Shown: positions 53,044-63,064 of the stretch, in pieces
How positions within the stretch are numbered: the first letter of the stretch is position 1
How the letters are laid out: every line of letters starts with the position of its first letter
NCBI RefSeq assembly: GCF_900636825.1
Contig: NZ_LR134318.1
Location: forward strand, 1,645,501 to 1,709,500
Reading direction: 5' to 3'
Source: Pseudomonas fluorescens
GTDB taxonomy: Bacteria > Pseudomonadota > Gammaproteobacteria > Pseudomonadales > Pseudomonadaceae
DNA: 64,000 bases
Translations under genes and position numbers: made by a program
The notes under the pieces: model-generated
Databases searched by the model: none
Told to the model about the DNA's origin: nothing
The model's input: only the letters and a program-made list of their open reading frames with translations

Positions 53044-55173
53044 GTGGATCGCTCTCAGTTATTCAACACAGCACGCACAAACGTTGCCGACCTCAGTCGA
53101 GGCAATCTGGGCGTGCCGTTGCTGTTGCTGGTGATGCTGGCGATGATGATGTTGCCGGTGCCGCCGTTCCTGCTCGACGTGTTTTTCACCTTCAACATCG
53201 CTCTGTCGATCGTCGTTCTGCTGGTCTGCGTGTACGCGCTGCGGCCGCTGGATTTTTCGGTGTTCCCGACGATTCTGCTGGTCGCGACGCTGTTGCGCCT
53301 GGCATTGAACGTGGCCTCGACGCGCGTGGTAATGCTCCACGGTCAGGACGGCCATGCCGCCGCCGGTAAGGTGATTCAGGCGTTCGGTGAAGTGGTGATC
53401 GGCGGTAACTACGTGGTCGGTATCGTGGTCTTCGCGATTTTGATGATCATCAACTTTGTCGTGGTAACCAAAGGCGCCGGGCGAATTTCCGAGGTAAGCG
53501 CGCGTTTCACCCTAGATGCGATGCCCGGTAAACAAATGGCGATCGACGCCGACCTCAATGCCGGCCTGATCGACCAGAACCAGGCCAAGTCGCGCCGTCA
53601 GGAAGTTGCCCAGGAAGCCGAGTTCTATGGCTCGATGGACGGTGCCAGCAAGTTCGTCCGCGGTGATGCCATCGCTGGCCTGCTGATTCTGTTCATCAAC
53701 CTCATCGGCGGCATGGCGGTTGGTATCTTCCAGCACAACATGAGTTTCGGCGATGCGGGCAAGGTTTACGCCTTGCTGACCATCGGTGACGGTTTAGTGG
53801 CGCAATTGCCATCACTGTTGTTATCTACAGCAGCGGCAATCATGGTGACTCGTGCTTCCGGCTCGGAAGACATGGGCAAGCAGATCAATCGCCAGATGTT
53901 TGCCTCGCCGAAAGCGCTGGCCGTGGCCGCCGGTCTGATGGCAGTGATGGGCCTGGTGCCGGGCATGCCGCACTTCTCGTTCCTGAGCATGGCAGCGCTG
54001 GCCGCCGGTGGCGCGTACCTGTTCTGGAAAAAACAGAACGTGGCGAAAGTCGTGGCGTTGGAAGAGGTCAAGCGTCAGCAGGAACTGCTGCCGTCGCCGG
54101 CCCGCGCCATGGAAACCAAAGAGCTGGGCTGGGATGACGTGACGCCGATCGACATGATTGGTCTGGAAGTGGGTTATCGCCTGATCCCGCTGGTCGATCG
54201 CAATCAGGGTGGGCAATTGCTGGCGCGGATCAAAGGCGTGCGCAAGAAGCTCTCGCAGGATCTGGGCTTCCTGATGCCGACCGTGCACATCCGCGACAAC
54301 CTCGATCTGGCGCCCAGCGCTTATCGCCTGACCCTGATGGGCGTGATTCTCGCCGAAGCGGAGATCTACCCGGATCGCGAGTTGGCGATCAACCCCGGCC
54401 AGGTTTACGGCTCGCTCAACGGGATCAACGCCAAAGATCCGGCTTTCGGCCTGGAAGCGGTGTGGATCGAAATCAGCCAGCGTGCGCAGGCGCAATCGCT
54501 CGGCTACACCGTGGTCGATGCCAGCACCGTGGTCGCCACGCACTTGAACCAGATTCTGTACAAGCACTCCAGTGAGCTGATCGGTCACGAGGAAGTGCAG
54601 CAACTCATGCAACTGTTGGCCAAGAGCTCGCCTAAACTGGCGGAAGAATTGGTGCCGGGCGTGGTCTCGCTGTCGCAATTGCTCAAAGTGCTGCAGGCGC
54701 TGCTTGCCGAACACGTGCCGGTGCGCGACATCCGCAGCATCGCCGAAGCCATCGCCAACAACGCCGCCAAGAGTCAAGATACCGCCGCGCTGGTGGCCGC
54801 TGTGCGGGTCGGCGTATCGCGTGCAATCGTCCAAAGCATTGTAGGCACTGAGTCTGAGCTGCCTGTTATCACCTTGGAGCCAAGGTTGGAACAGATATTG
54901 CTCAATAGTCTGCAGAAGGCAGGACAAGGCTCGGAAGAGGGCGTTCTGTTGGAGCCAAGCATGGCTGAGAAGCTGCAACGATCGCTGATCGAAGCGGCCC
55001 AGCGTCAGGAAATGCAAGGTCAGCCGGTGATCCTTTTGGTCGCCGGCCCGATCCGCGCGATGCTCTCGCGCTTTGGCCGCCTCGCCGTCCCCGGATTGCA
55101 TGTGCTGGCCTACCAGGAAATACCGGACAACAAGCAAGTGACCATCGTTGCGACAGTAGGGCCCAACGGCTGA
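53044..55173 (+). CDS. flhA: Flagellar export gate protein FlhA
   Basis: A 709-residue protein with about eight N-terminal membrane helices and a large cytoplasmic domain forming the nonameric export ring. The highly conserved 'VVVTKGAGRISEVSARFTLD' and 'MPGKQMAIDADLNAGLI' segment is present, and 'EISQRAQAQSLGYTVVDAST' lies in the cytoplasmic part. The start codon is GTG with AAAGGAA upstream. It has its own sigma-54 promoter and leads into flhF 11 bp later. Confidence 0.97.
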   Translation: MDRSQLFNTARTNVADLSRGNLGVPLLLLVMLAMMMLPVPPFLLDVFFTFNIALSIVVLLVCVYALRPLDFSVFPTILLVATLLRLALNVASTRVVMLHGQDGHAAAGKVIQAFGEVVIGGNYVVGIVVFAILMIINFVVVTKGAGRISEVSARFTLDAMPGKQMAIDADLNAGLIDQNQAKSRRQEVAQEAEFYGSMDGASKFVRGDAIAGLLILFINLIGGMAVGIFQHNMSFGDAGKVYALLTIGDGLVAQLPSLLLSTAAAIMVTRASGSEDMGKQINRQMFASPKALAVAAGLMAVMGLVPGMPHFSFLSMAALAAGGAYLFWKKQNVAKVVALEEVKRQQELLPSPARAMETKELGWDDVTPIDMIGLEVGYRLIPLVDRNQGGQLLARIKGVRKKLSQDLGFLMPTVHIRDNLDLAPSAYRLTLMGVILAEAEIYPDRELAINPGQVYGSLNGINAKDPAFGLEAVWIEISQRAQAQSLGYTVVDASTVVATHLNQILYKHSSELIGHEEVQQLMQLLAKSSPKLAEELVPGVVSLSQLLKVLQALLAEHVPVRDIRSIAEAIANNAAKSQDTAALVAAVRVGVSRAIVQSIVGTESELPVITLEPRLEQILLNSLQKAGQGSEEGVLLEPSMAEKLQRSLIEAAQRQEMQGQPVILLVAGPIRAMLSRFGRLAVPGLHVLAYQEIPDNKQVTIVATVGPNG

Positions 55174-55184
55174 GGTAGTGGTTT

Positions 55185-56525
55185 ATGCAAGTTAAGCGTT
55201 TCTTTGCCGCCGATATGCGTCAGGCCATGAAGCTGGTTCGTGATGAGCTGGGCGCTGATGCCGCCATCATTGGCAACCGCCGCATTGCCGGCGGTGTCGA
55301 GCTGACGGCGGCACTGGATTACAAATTGTCGGCGCTGGCGCCACGGGTTCCGAACATGGAACTCGAAGACGAGCTGCGCAAGACCCAGTCGCGCATCGTC
55401 ACCGCCCAGGCCGAGCTGAGCCTGCGTGGCGAAGCCGATGGCAATAGCAATCGCCAGATTTTCGCCGGGCTGCCGCTGACCGCTGGCCTGCCGCTGACCG
55501 CCGCTGAACCGCTGACCGAGCCGACCTACGCGGCGCCGGCGCGTCCAGCTCCGGCCCCTGCGCAAGCCGCTGGTGGCGTTGATCCGCGGGCACTGGATTC
55601 GATGCGCTTTGAATTGAACAGCCTGCGCGAGTTGATGGAAGTGCAACTCGGCACCCTGGCCTGGAATCAGCTGCAAGGCAGTCGTCCGGCTCAGGCCAAC
55701 CTGTATCGCCGTCTGCAGCGCATCGGCCTGTCCGGTCCGCTGTCGCGCGATCTGTTGGCGATGATCAGCGATATCGAAGAACCTCGTCAGGCCTGGCGCA
55801 TGTTGCTCGCGCATCTGGCGCGGATGATTGCCGTACCGGAAGTTGAGCCACTGGAAGAGGGCGGCGTGATCGCCATGGTTGGCCCGGCCGGCATGGGCAA
55901 GACCACCACGCTGGCCAAGCTCGCTGCGCGTTATGTGCTCAAATACGGCGCGCAGAATGTCGCGCTGGTGAGCATGGACAGCTTCCGCATCGGCGCCCAG
56001 GAACAACTGAAGACCCTCGGTCGCATCCTCAATGTACCGGTGACCCACATCGATCCGGGCCAGTCGCTGGTGCAAGCGCTGGATCCACTGCTGCGCAAGC
56101 GCGTGGTGCTGATCGATACCGCGGGCCTGCAAGCCAGCGATCCGGCCCTGCGTATGCAGCTCGAAAGTCTTGCCGGACGTGGCATCCGCTCAAAAAATTA
56201 TCTCGTGCTGGCAACCACCAGCCAGAAACAGGTTCTAACCGCCGCTTATCACAGTTACAAGCGTTGCGGGCTAGCCGGCTGCATTCTGACTAAACTGGAT
56301 GAAACAGCCAGTCTTGGTGAAGTTTTGAGCCTGGCGATCAGTCATGAATTGCCGGTCGCGTACCTGACCGATGGCCCACGGATTCCGGATGATCTGCATC
56401 TGCCGCGGCGTCATCAACTGGTCAGCCGCGCCGTCAGCGTGCAAATGCAGGAAGAACCCAGCGAAGAAGCCATGGCTGACATGTTCGCTGATATCTATCA
56501 CAGCCCGACCAAGCAGGTTGGCTGA
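55185..56525 (+). CDS. flhF: Flagellar placement GTPase FlhF
   Basis: A 446-residue SRP-family GTPase that sets the polar site of the flagellum. The N-terminal basic domain ('MQVKRFFAADMRQAMKLVRD') is followed by a variable Pro/Ala-rich stretch (about 95-130, with the short repeat 'LPLTAGLPLTAAEPLT'). The NG domain contains P-loop 'GPAGMGKTT' (233-241), 'SMDSFRIGAQEQL', 'LIDTAGLQ' and 'TKLDETASLGE'. It is followed by fleN, its functional antagonist in flagellar number control. Confidence 0.97.
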   Translation: MQVKRFFAADMRQAMKLVRDELGADAAIIGNRRIAGGVELTAALDYKLSALAPRVPNMELEDELRKTQSRIVTAQAELSLRGEADGNSNRQIFAGLPLTAGLPLTAAEPLTEPTYAAPARPAPAPAQAAGGVDPRALDSMRFELNSLRELMEVQLGTLAWNQLQGSRPAQANLYRRLQRIGLSGPLSRDLLAMISDIEEPRQAWRMLLAHLARMIAVPEVEPLEEGGVIAMVGPAGMGKTTTLAKLAARYVLKYGAQNVALVSMDSFRIGAQEQLKTLGRILNVPVTHIDPGQSLVQALDPLLRKRVVLIDTAGLQASDPALRMQLESLAGRGIRSKNYLVLATTSQKQVLTAAYHSYKRCGLAGCILTKLDETASLGEVLSLAISHELPVAYLTDGPRIPDDLHLPRRHQLVSRAVSVQMQEEPSEEAMADMFADIYHSPTKQVG

Positions 56526-56532
56526 GGTATTC

Positions 56533-56640
56533 ATGAACAGTTTTTGTACCTACATCGATGGTCTGCCATGCATTGTTCCGATTGTGAACGCGCAGCCAGT
56601 AATGTGGCCTCCGTCTATGCAAGACAAGGTAAAGAAATAA
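56533..56640 (+). CDS. Candidate small protein between flhF and fleN
   Basis: A 35-codon ORF starting 7 bp after the flhF stop with GAGG well spaced ahead of its ATG and ending 1 bp before the fleN ATG. The peptide begins 'MNSFCTYIDGLPCIVP' and ends in basic residues. I recognise no family. It could be a real small protein or a leader coupling flhF to fleN translation. An overlapping ORF from ATG 56568 has two cysteines ('MHCSDCERAASN') but no ribosome site. Existence is uncertain. Confidence 0.3.
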   Translation: MNSFCTYIDGLPCIVPIVNAQPVMWPPSMQDKVKK

Positions 56641-56641
56641 C

Positions 56642-57472
56642 ATGGGCAGCATGCATCCCGTACAGGTGATCGCGGTGACCGGCGGCAAAGGTGGCGTCGG
56701 CAAGACTAACGTTTCAGTGAACTTGTCCCTGGCGCTGGCAGAGCTTGGCCGTCGGGTCATGTTGCTGGACGCCGACCTGGGGCTGGCGAACGTCGACGTT
56801 CTGCTGGGGTTGACCCCGAAACGTACGCTGGCCGACGTGATCGAAGGCCGCTGCGAGCTGCGCGACGTACTGTTGCAAGGCCCGGGCGGGATTCGCATCG
56901 TCCCTGCGGCGTCCGGCACGCAGAGCATGGTGCACCTGAGCCCGGCGCAACATGCCGGCCTGATTCAGGCATTCAGCGACATCGGCGACAATCTCGATGT
57001 CCTGGTGATCGACACCGCTGCGGGTATCGGTGACTCGGTAGTCAGTTTTGTTCGCGCCGCGCAAGAAGTGTTGCTGGTGGTCTGCGATGAGCCGACCTCC
57101 ATCACCGACGCCTACGCACTGATCAAACTGCTCAACCGCGATTACGGCATGAACCGCTTCCGCGTCCTCGCCAACATGGCGCAGAGCCCGCAGGAAGGGC
57201 GCAACCTGTTCGCCAAGTTGACCAAGGTCACCGATCGTTTCCTCGACGTCGCTCTACAATACGTCGGCGCCGTGCCTTACGACGAAAGCGTGCGCAAAGC
57301 TGTGCAGAAGCAGCGTGCCGTCTACGAAGCCTTCCCGCGTTCCAAGTGCGCGCTGGCATTCAAAGCCATTGCACAAAAGGTCGATACCTGGCCGCTGCCG
57401 GCGAACCCGCGCGGCCACCTTGAATTTTTCGTCGAGCGTCTCGTGCAGCAAACCGCAGGGCCCGTGCTATGA
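56642..57472 (+). CDS. fleN: Flagellar number regulator FleN (FlhG), ParA/MinD-like ATPase
   Basis: A 276-residue MinD-type ATPase. The deviant Walker A is 'TGGKGGVGKTNVSVNLSLAL' (about 13-32), followed by 'MLLDADLGLANVDVLLGL' and 'LVIDTAAGIGDSVVSFVRAA'. FleN binds FleQ and lowers its activity, keeping the flagellum number at one or few, and opposes FlhF. It overlaps fliA by 4 bp. Confidence 0.97.
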   Translation: MGSMHPVQVIAVTGGKGGVGKTNVSVNLSLALAELGRRVMLLDADLGLANVDVLLGLTPKRTLADVIEGRCELRDVLLQGPGGIRIVPAASGTQSMVHLSPAQHAGLIQAFSDIGDNLDVLVIDTAAGIGDSVVSFVRAAQEVLLVVCDEPTSITDAYALIKLLNRDYGMNRFRVLANMAQSPQEGRNLFAKLTKVTDRFLDVALQYVGAVPYDESVRKAVQKQRAVYEAFPRSKCALAFKAIAQKVDTWPLPANPRGHLEFFVERLVQQTAGPVL

Positions 57473-58209
57473 CTGCAAGCGGTATGAATTACTACAAAAA
57501 GTCGGCACGCGACGCTCAGTACGAGCTGATCGAGCGTTACGCGCCACTGGTCAAACGCATTGCCTATCACTTGCTGGCGCGGTTGCCGGCGAGCGTGCAG
57601 GTCGAAGATCTGATTCAGGCCGGGATGATCGGTTTGCTCGAAGTCTCGACCAAATATGATGCCAGCAAAGGCGCCAGTTTCGAGACGTACGCGGGCATTC
57701 GAATCCGCGGCGCGATGCTCGACGAAGTGCGCAAAGGGGACTGGGCACCACGCTCGGTTCACCGCAATACCCGTATGGTCAGCGACGCGATTCGCTCGAT
57801 TGAAGCTAAAACCGGCCGTGACGCTAAAGATCACGAAGTTGCGGCCGAACTCCAATTGAGTCTCGACGATTACTACGGGATTCTGAATGACACCTTGGGC
57901 AGCCGCCTGTTCAGTTTCGACGACCTGCTGCAGGACGGCGAACACGAAGGGCTGCACGAGGATGGCGCCAGCGCTCATATGGAGCCGTCACGCGATCTGG
58001 AAGATGAACGCTTCCAGGCGGCGCTGGCGGACGCGATTGCCAATTTGCCGGAGCGTGAGCGACTGGTCTTGGCGCTGTACTACGACGAAGAGCTGAACCT
58101 CAAGGAAATCGGTGAGGTCCTTGGCGTCAGTGAATCGCGGGTCAGCCAGTTACACAGCCAGTGCGCGGCCCGTTTGCGGGGGCGTTTGGGGGAGTGGCGA
58201 GCGCGCTGA
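57469..58209 (+). CDS. fliA: Flagellar sigma factor FliA (sigma-28)
   Basis: A 246-residue sigma-28. Region 2 includes 'YAPLVKRIAYHLLARLPASV' and 'EVSTKYDASKGASFETYAGI'; region 4 includes 'LNLKEIGEVLGVSESRVSQL'. It directs late genes, including fliC, fliS and probably cheY here, once FlgM (not in the window) is exported. The ATG overlaps the fleN stop (ATGA). A 167-bp gap to cheY follows. Confidence 0.97.
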   Translation: MTASGMNYYKKSARDAQYELIERYAPLVKRIAYHLLARLPASVQVEDLIQAGMIGLLEVSTKYDASKGASFETYAGIRIRGAMLDEVRKGDWAPRSVHRNTRMVSDAIRSIEAKTGRDAKDHEVAAELQLSLDDYYGILNDTLGSRLFSFDDLLQDGEHEGLHEDGASAHMEPSRDLEDERFQAALADAIANLPERERLVLALYYDEELNLKEIGEVLGVSESRVSQLHSQCAARLRGRLGEWRAR

Positions 58210-58284
58210 AGGCAGTGTGGGGACACTGCGAAACGAGGCTGGTGCGGTGAGAAACGGCGCCGGTCTCGATCCGTTGTGCTCCAG

Positions 58285-58310
58285 ACAAACTTCGAATGCT
58301 CTGCCGATTG
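58285..58310 (+). promoter_or_regulatory. Probable sigma-28 promoter of cheYZAB-motCD
   Basis: GCCGATTG (58303-58310) is a good FliA -10 element. The upstream half (ACAAACTT, 58285-58292) is a weaker match with a 10-bp spacer. It lies in the gap between fliA and cheY, 66 bp before the cheY ATG. The assignment fits known FliA control of chemotaxis genes, but the -35 is poor. Confidence 0.45.
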
Positions 58311-58320
58311 ATTGAAGTGG

Positions 58321-58345
58321 CGCGCCCAGGTGCTGGGCGCGTTTA
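58321..58345 (+). terminator. Hairpin in the cheY leader
   Basis: A perfect 9-bp stem (CGCGCCCAG / CTGGGCGCG) with a GTG loop is followed by TTT. It lies between the putative sigma-28 site and cheY. It could be a weak terminator for fliA transcripts or a leader structure. The T run is short. Confidence 0.4.
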
Positions 58346-58376
58346 AGACTGCTTGGAGGTCGAATTGAACAAAGAC

Positions 58377-58748
58377 ATGAAAATCCTCATCGTTGATGAC
58401 TTCTCAACGATGCGGCGGATCATCAAGAACCTGCTGCGCGATCTGGGGTTCACCAACACCGTCGAGGCCGACGATGGCACAACCGCCATTCCGGTGCTCA
58501 ACAGCGGCAGCATCGACTTTCTGGTAACGGACTGGAACATGCCCGGCATGACCGGGATCGACCTGCTGCGTCACGTGCGTGCCGATGAAAAACTCAAGCA
58601 CCTGCCCGTATTGATGGTCACCGCTGAAGCCAAGCGCGAGCAGATCATCGAGGCCGCTCAGGCCGGTGTGAATGGCTACGTAGTCAAACCTTTCACGGCT
58701 CAAGCGCTGAAAGACAAAATCGAGAAGATTTTCGAACGCATCGGCTGA
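58377..58748 (+). CDS. cheY: Chemotaxis response regulator CheY
   Basis: A 123-residue single receiver domain. The acidic pocket is 'ILIVDDFSTMRRI', the phosphoacceptor is Asp52 in 'FLVTDWNMPGMTG', and 'LMVTAEAKREQI' and 'GYVVKPFTAQAL' give the conserved Thr/Ala and Lys. CheY-P binds FliM. ATG 58377 gives the usual CheY length. A TTG at 58365 is better spaced from GGAGG (58355-58359) and would add four residues (protein starting MNKDMKIL), so the true start may be there. Confidence 0.95.
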   Translation: MKILIVDDFSTMRRIIKNLLRDLGFTNTVEADDGTTAIPVLNSGSIDFLVTDWNMPGMTGIDLLRHVRADEKLKHLPVLMVTAEAKREQIIEAAQAGVNGYVVKPFTAQALKDKIEKIFERIG

Positions 58749-58766
58749 TGAATGCGCGGGGGAGCT

Positions 58767-59555
58767 ATGGAGCATAAAGAATCTTCACAGGGCGATTTTG
58801 AATCGACCCTGAAAAAACATGCGGTCGAACTGGTCGAGAGCCTTGAAAAAGGCAAGTTCGGCGACGCGGTGCAACTGATCCATGAGCTCAATCAGACCCG
58901 TGACCGCGGCCTGTATCAGGAAGTGGGCAAGCTCACACGCGAACTGCACAGTGCGATCGTCAATTTCCAGATCGATCCGCACATGCCGCAGGCCGAGGAA
59001 GTGTCGCAAATCACCGACGCCACCGAACGCCTCGGCTATGTGGTCAAGCTGACGGAAGCCGCGGCCAACCGCACCATGGATCTGGTGGAAAGCGCCACGC
59101 CGGTGGTCAATGGTCTGGCTGAAGAAGCCGAGGCCTTGAGCGCCGATTGGGGTCGCTTCATGCGTCGCGAGGTCGGGGCTGAAGAGTTCCGCGAGCTGGC
59201 ACGCCGGGTCGACGGTTTTCTGTCACGCAGCACCACCGACAACCGTGCGGTGTCGAGCAATCTCAACGACATCCTGCTGGCCCAGGATTACCAGGACCTC
59301 ACCGGTCAGGTGATCAAGCGCGTGACCCAACTGGTCACCGAAGTCGAAAGCAACTTGCTCAAACTCGTACTCATGGCCAGTCAGGTCGACCGCTTTGCGG
59401 GCATCGAACATGACCGCGCCGCGATGCTTGCAGAAAAAGATCCACAAAAACATCTCTCGCAGGGTGAAGGTCCGCAGATTCATGCCGATAAACGAGAAGA
59501 CGTTGTGTCCGGTCAGGACGATGTGGACGATTTGTTATCCAGCCTGGGATTTTAA
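58767..59555 (+). CDS. cheZ: CheY-P phosphatase CheZ
   Basis: A 262-residue helical phosphatase that ends CheY signalling. The catalytic region is in 'DILLAQDYQDLTGQVIKRVT' (Asp/Gln pair). The C-terminus 'QDDVDDLLSSLGF' is the CheY-docking peptide, as in E. coli CheZ. I chose ATG 58767, since homologues start 'MEHKES'-like. An in-frame ATG at 58752 would overlap the ribosome site GGGGGAG. Confidence 0.95.
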   Translation: MEHKESSQGDFESTLKKHAVELVESLEKGKFGDAVQLIHELNQTRDRGLYQEVGKLTRELHSAIVNFQIDPHMPQAEEVSQITDATERLGYVVKLTEAAANRTMDLVESATPVVNGLAEEAEALSADWGRFMRREVGAEEFRELARRVDGFLSRSTTDNRAVSSNLNDILLAQDYQDLTGQVIKRVTQLVTEVESNLLKLVLMASQVDRFAGIEHDRAAMLAEKDPQKHLSQGEGPQIHADKREDVVSGQDDVDDLLSSLGF

Positions 59556-59610
59556 GGTTTCAGCATTCTAGGTTTTTTAGGTTTTTAGACCTGTTAGGAG
59601 CACCCCATTA

Positions 59611-61878
59611 ATGAGCTTCGGCGCCGATGAAGAGATCCTTCAGGATTTCCTGGTTGAGGCCGGCGAGATTCTTGAGCAACTGTCCGAGCAACTGGTCGAG
59701 CTGGAAAGCCGCCCGGATGACGCAGATCTGCTCAATGCAATTTTTCGCGGTTTCCACACTGTAAAAGGGGGCGCCGGCTTCCTTCAGCTCAATGAGCTGG
59801 TGGAGTGCTGTCACATCGCCGAAAACGTGTTCGACATCCTGCGCAAGGGTGAGCGTCGCGTTGATGCAGAACTGATGGACGTGGTGCTCGAAGCACTGGA
59901 CGCGGTGAACAGCATGTTCAGCGAAGTCCGTGAGCGCTCACCGATTACCGCCGCCACGCCGGAGCTGCTCGCCGCGCTGGCGCGTCTGGCCGAGCCACAA
60001 TCGGCGGACGAAGCCCCGGCTTCGCCCGTGGCCGAGATGATCGAAGAACTGGTCGTCGAAGGCGATTCTGGCGACATCACCGATAACGAATTCGAACAAC
60101 TGCTCGACTCGCTCAACGCCGTCAAGGCTGAAGCAGAAGCACCGGCCGCTGCGGCACCTGCTCCATCTGCCGATGGCGCGGCCAGCGATGAAATCACCGA
60201 TGCCGAATTCGAGTCGCTGCTCGATCAGCTGCACGGCAAAGGCCAGTTCGCAGTGGATGCAGTTGCTCCAGCCGCAGCCGCTGCTCCGGCAGCGCCTGCC
60301 AAGGGCGACAGCACGGACATCACCGACGACGAATTCGAAGCGCTGCTGGATCAGTTGCACGGCAAGGGCAACTTCGCCGTTGAGGCGCTGGAGTCGGCGA
60401 TTGCTTCGGCACCGGCTGCGCCAGCCACACCGGCCGCCGCTGCTGCGGGCAGCGACCTGATCAGCGATCACGAATTCGAATCGCTGCTCGACGAATTGCA
60501 CGGCAAAGGCAAGTTCACTGAAGTCGGCGCCGCCAAGGCAGGCAGCACATCGGCGGTTTCCACGCCGACGGCAAAAGCGCCGGCAGCCGCCGCAGCGCCC
60601 AAGCCTGCCGCCAAGCCTGAGCCAAAAGCTGAAGCGCCAAAACCGGCGGCTGCACCGGCTCCGGCCCGTGCTGCTGCGACCCCGCCGCCGGAAAAACCGG
60701 CGAGCGAAGCCGAGACCACCGTGCGCGTCGATACCGCGCGTCTCGACGAAATCATGAACATGGTCGGCGAGTTGGTGCTGGTGCGTAACCGTCTCGTGCG
60801 CCTGGGCCTCAACAGCGGCGACGAAGCCATGTCCAAGGCCGTGTCGAACCTCGACGTGGTCACCGCTGACTTGCAGACCGCAGTGATGAAGACGCGGATG
60901 CAGCCGATCAAAAAGGTCTTCGGGCGCTTCCCGCGTCTGGTTCGTGACCTGGCGCGTCAGCTGAAAAAAGAGATCAACCTGGAACTGGTGGGCGAAGAAA
61001 CCGACCTCGACAAAAACCTTGTCGAGGCCCTGGCCGACCCGCTGGTCCACTTGGTGCGCAACGCGGTCGACCACGGCATCGAGTCGCCGGAAGAGCGCGA
61101 AGCGTCGGGCAAGGCCCGTGGCGGTCGCGTGGTGCTCGCCGCCGAACAGGAAGGCGACCACATCCTGCTGTCGATCTCCGATGACGGCAAAGGCATGGAC
61201 CCGAACGTCTTGCGCTCGATCGCGGTAAAACGCGGTGTGATGGACAAGGACGCGGCTGATCGCCTGAGCGACACCGAATGCTACAACCTGATCTTCGCCC
61301 CGGGTTTCTCGACCAAAACCGAGATTTCCGACGTGTCCGGCCGTGGCGTCGGCATGGACGTGGTGAAGACCAAGATTTCCCAGCTCAACGGTTCGATCAA
61401 CATCTACTCGACCAAGGGCCAGGGCTCGAAAATCGTCATCAAGGTGCCGCTGACCCTGGCGATCATGCCGACCTTGATGGTCATGCTTGGCAACCAGGCG
61501 TTTGCGTTCCCGTTGGTCAACGTCAACGAGATCTTCCACCTCGACCTGTCGACCACCAACGTCGTCGATGGTCAGGAAGTGGTGATCGTGCGGGACAAGG
61601 CACTGCCATTGTTCTACCTCAAGCGCTGGCTGGTGCGCTCCGCCGCTCATGAAGAGCAGCGTGAGGGCCATGTGGTGATCCTTTCGGTGGGCACGCAGCG
61701 GATCGGCTTCGTCGTCGATCAACTGGTTGGCCAGGAAGAAGTGGTCATCAAGCCATTGGGCAAAATGCTTCAGGGCACTCCGGGCATGTCCGGCGCCACC
61801 ATCACCGGTGACGGCCGCATCGCGCTGATTCTCGATGTTCCAAGCATGCTCAAGCGTTACGCCGCACGGCGTATTTGA
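59611..61878 (+). CDS. cheA: Chemotaxis histidine kinase CheA
   Basis: A 755-residue kinase. The Hpt (P1) domain has His49 in '[16 protein letters not shown]'. A long Ala/Pro-rich linker (about 120-365) replaces a normal P2 domain and carries four copies of an 'ITDxEFExLLDxLHGKG' motif (155-170, 194-213, 236-255, 282-302). The dimerisation domain begins near '[20 protein letters not shown]'. The ATPase domain has '[17 protein letters not shown]', '[11 protein letters not shown]' and '[13 protein letters not shown]'. The C-terminal CheW-like domain begins near '[20 protein letters not shown]'. It phosphorylates CheY and CheB. Confidence 0.97.
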   Translation: MSFGADEEILQDFLVEAGEILEQLSEQLVELESRPDDADLLNAIFRGFHTVKGGAGFLQLNELVECCHIAENVFDILRKGERRVDAELMDVVLEALDAVNSMFSEVRERSPITAATPELLAALARLAEPQSADEAPASPVAEMIEELVVEGDSGDITDNEFEQLLDSLNAVKAEAEAPAAAAPAPSADGAASDEITDAEFESLLDQLHGKGQFAVDAVAPAAAAAPAAPAKGDSTDITDDEFEALLDQLHGKGNFAVEALESAIASAPAAPATPAAAAAGSDLISDHEFESLLDELHGKGKFTEVGAAKAGSTSAVSTPTAKAPAAAAAPKPAAKPEPKAEAPKPAAAPAPARAAATPPPEKPASEAETTVRVDTARLDEIMNMVGELVLVRNRLVRLGLNSGDEAMSKAVSNLDVVTADLQTAVMKTRMQPIKKVFGRFPRLVRDLARQLKKEINLELVGEETDLDKNLVEALADPLVHLVRNAVDHGIESPEEREASGKARGGRVVLAAEQEGDHILLSISDDGKGMDPNVLRSIAVKRGVMDKDAADRLSDTECYNLIFAPGFSTKTEISDVSGRGVGMDVVKTKISQLNGSINIYSTKGQGSKIVIKVPLTLAIMPTLMVMLGNQAFAFPLVNVNEIFHLDLSTTNVVDGQEVVIVRDKALPLFYLKRWLVRSAAHEEQREGHVVILSVGTQRIGFVVDQLVGQEEVVIKPLGKMLQGTPGMSGATITGDGRIALILDVPSMLKRYAARRI

Positions 61879-61927
61879 ATCCGGGGCGGCGGGGCGATCA
61901 CGCGCCGCTGCACCTAATGGAGTGTTT

Positions 61928-63064
61928 ATGGCAGTCAAAGTCCTGGTGGTGGACGATTCGGGGTTTTTCCGCCGCCGCGTCTCGGAAATTCTTTCAGCGG
62001 ATCCGAGCATCCAGGTGGTCGGCACCGCAACCAATGGTAAAGAGGCGATCGATCAGGCGCTGGCGCTCAAGCCGGACGTGATCACCATGGACTACGAGAT
62101 GCCGATGATGGACGGCATCACGGCGGTGCGGCACATCATGCAGCGCTGCCCGACCCCGGTGTTGATGTTCTCCTCGCTGACGCACGAAGGCGCGCGGGTA
62201 ACCCTCGATGCGCTGGACGCCGGCGCCGTGGATTTTCTGCCGAAGAATTTCGAAGACATCTCGCGTAACCCTGAGAAGGTCAAGCAACTGCTGTGCGAAA
62301 AAGTCCACAGCATCTCGCGCAGCAATCGTCGCTTCAGTGCCTATAGCGCACCGGCGCCTGCCGCCGCGCCAGCACCGACGCCTGCGCCGGCAGCGACGAG
62401 CCACAGCAGTCACAGCAGCCCTGTTGCGGCGCGTCCGGCGCCAGCGCCAACGCCTGCCCGTGCACCCGCTGCCAGCGCTTCGTCGTCGGCACCGAAACGC
62501 AAAGCCTACAAACTGGTTGCCATCGGTACGTCGACGGGCGGCCCGGTTGCCCTGCAACGTGTGCTCACGCAATTGCCGGCGAACTTCCCGGCGCCGATCG
62601 TGCTGATCCAGCACATGCCGGCGGCGTTCACCAAGGCTTTTGCCGAACGTCTCGACAAGCTCTGCCGCATCAGCGTCAAGGAAGCCGAGGATGGCGACAT
62701 CCTGCGTCCGGGCCTGGCGCTGCTGGCGCCGGGTGGCAAGCAAATGATGATCGATGGCCGTGGCGCGGTAAAAATCCTGCCGGGCGACGAGCGTTTGAAT
62801 TACAAGCCGTGCGTGGACATCACGTTCGGTTCCGCCGCCAAGTCCTACGGCGACAAGGTTCTGGCCGTCGTGCTGACCGGCATGGGCGCCGATGGCCGCG
62901 AGGGCGCGCGCCTGCTCAAGCAGGGTGGCAGCTCGATCTGGGCGCAGGACGAAGCCAGTTGCGTGATCTATGGCATGCCGATGGCCATCGTCAAAGCTGA
63001 ACTCGCCGATGCGGTGTACAGCCTGGATGACATTGGCAAGCACATTGTCGAGGCGTGTATCTGA
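61928..63064 (+). CDS. cheB: Chemotaxis glutamate methylesterase CheB
   Basis: A 378-residue enzyme with a receiver domain (Asp55 in '[12 protein letters not shown]'), an Ala/Pro-rich linker (about 140-190) and a methylesterase domain. The catalytic Ser is in '[12 protein letters not shown]', the His in 'LIQHMPAAF' and the Asp in '[11 protein letters not shown]'. It removes methyl groups from chemoreceptors. ATG 61928 is preceded by GGAG. Longer in-frame starts overlap cheA. The stop overlaps motC by 1 bp. Confidence 0.96.
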   Translation: MAVKVLVVDDSGFFRRRVSEILSADPSIQVVGTATNGKEAIDQALALKPDVITMDYEMPMMDGITAVRHIMQRCPTPVLMFSSLTHEGARVTLDALDAGAVDFLPKNFEDISRNPEKVKQLLCEKVHSISRSNRRFSAYSAPAPAAAPAPTPAPAATSHSSHSSPVAARPAPAPTPARAPAASASSSAPKRKAYKLVAIGTSTGGPVALQRVLTQLPANFPAPIVLIQHMPAAFTKAFAERLDKLCRISVKEAEDGDILRPGLALLAPGGKQMMIDGRGAVKILPGDERLNYKPCVDITFGSAAKSYGDKVLAVVLTGMGADGREGARLLKQGGSSIWAQDEASCVIYGMPMAIVKAELADAVYSLDDIGKHIVEACI

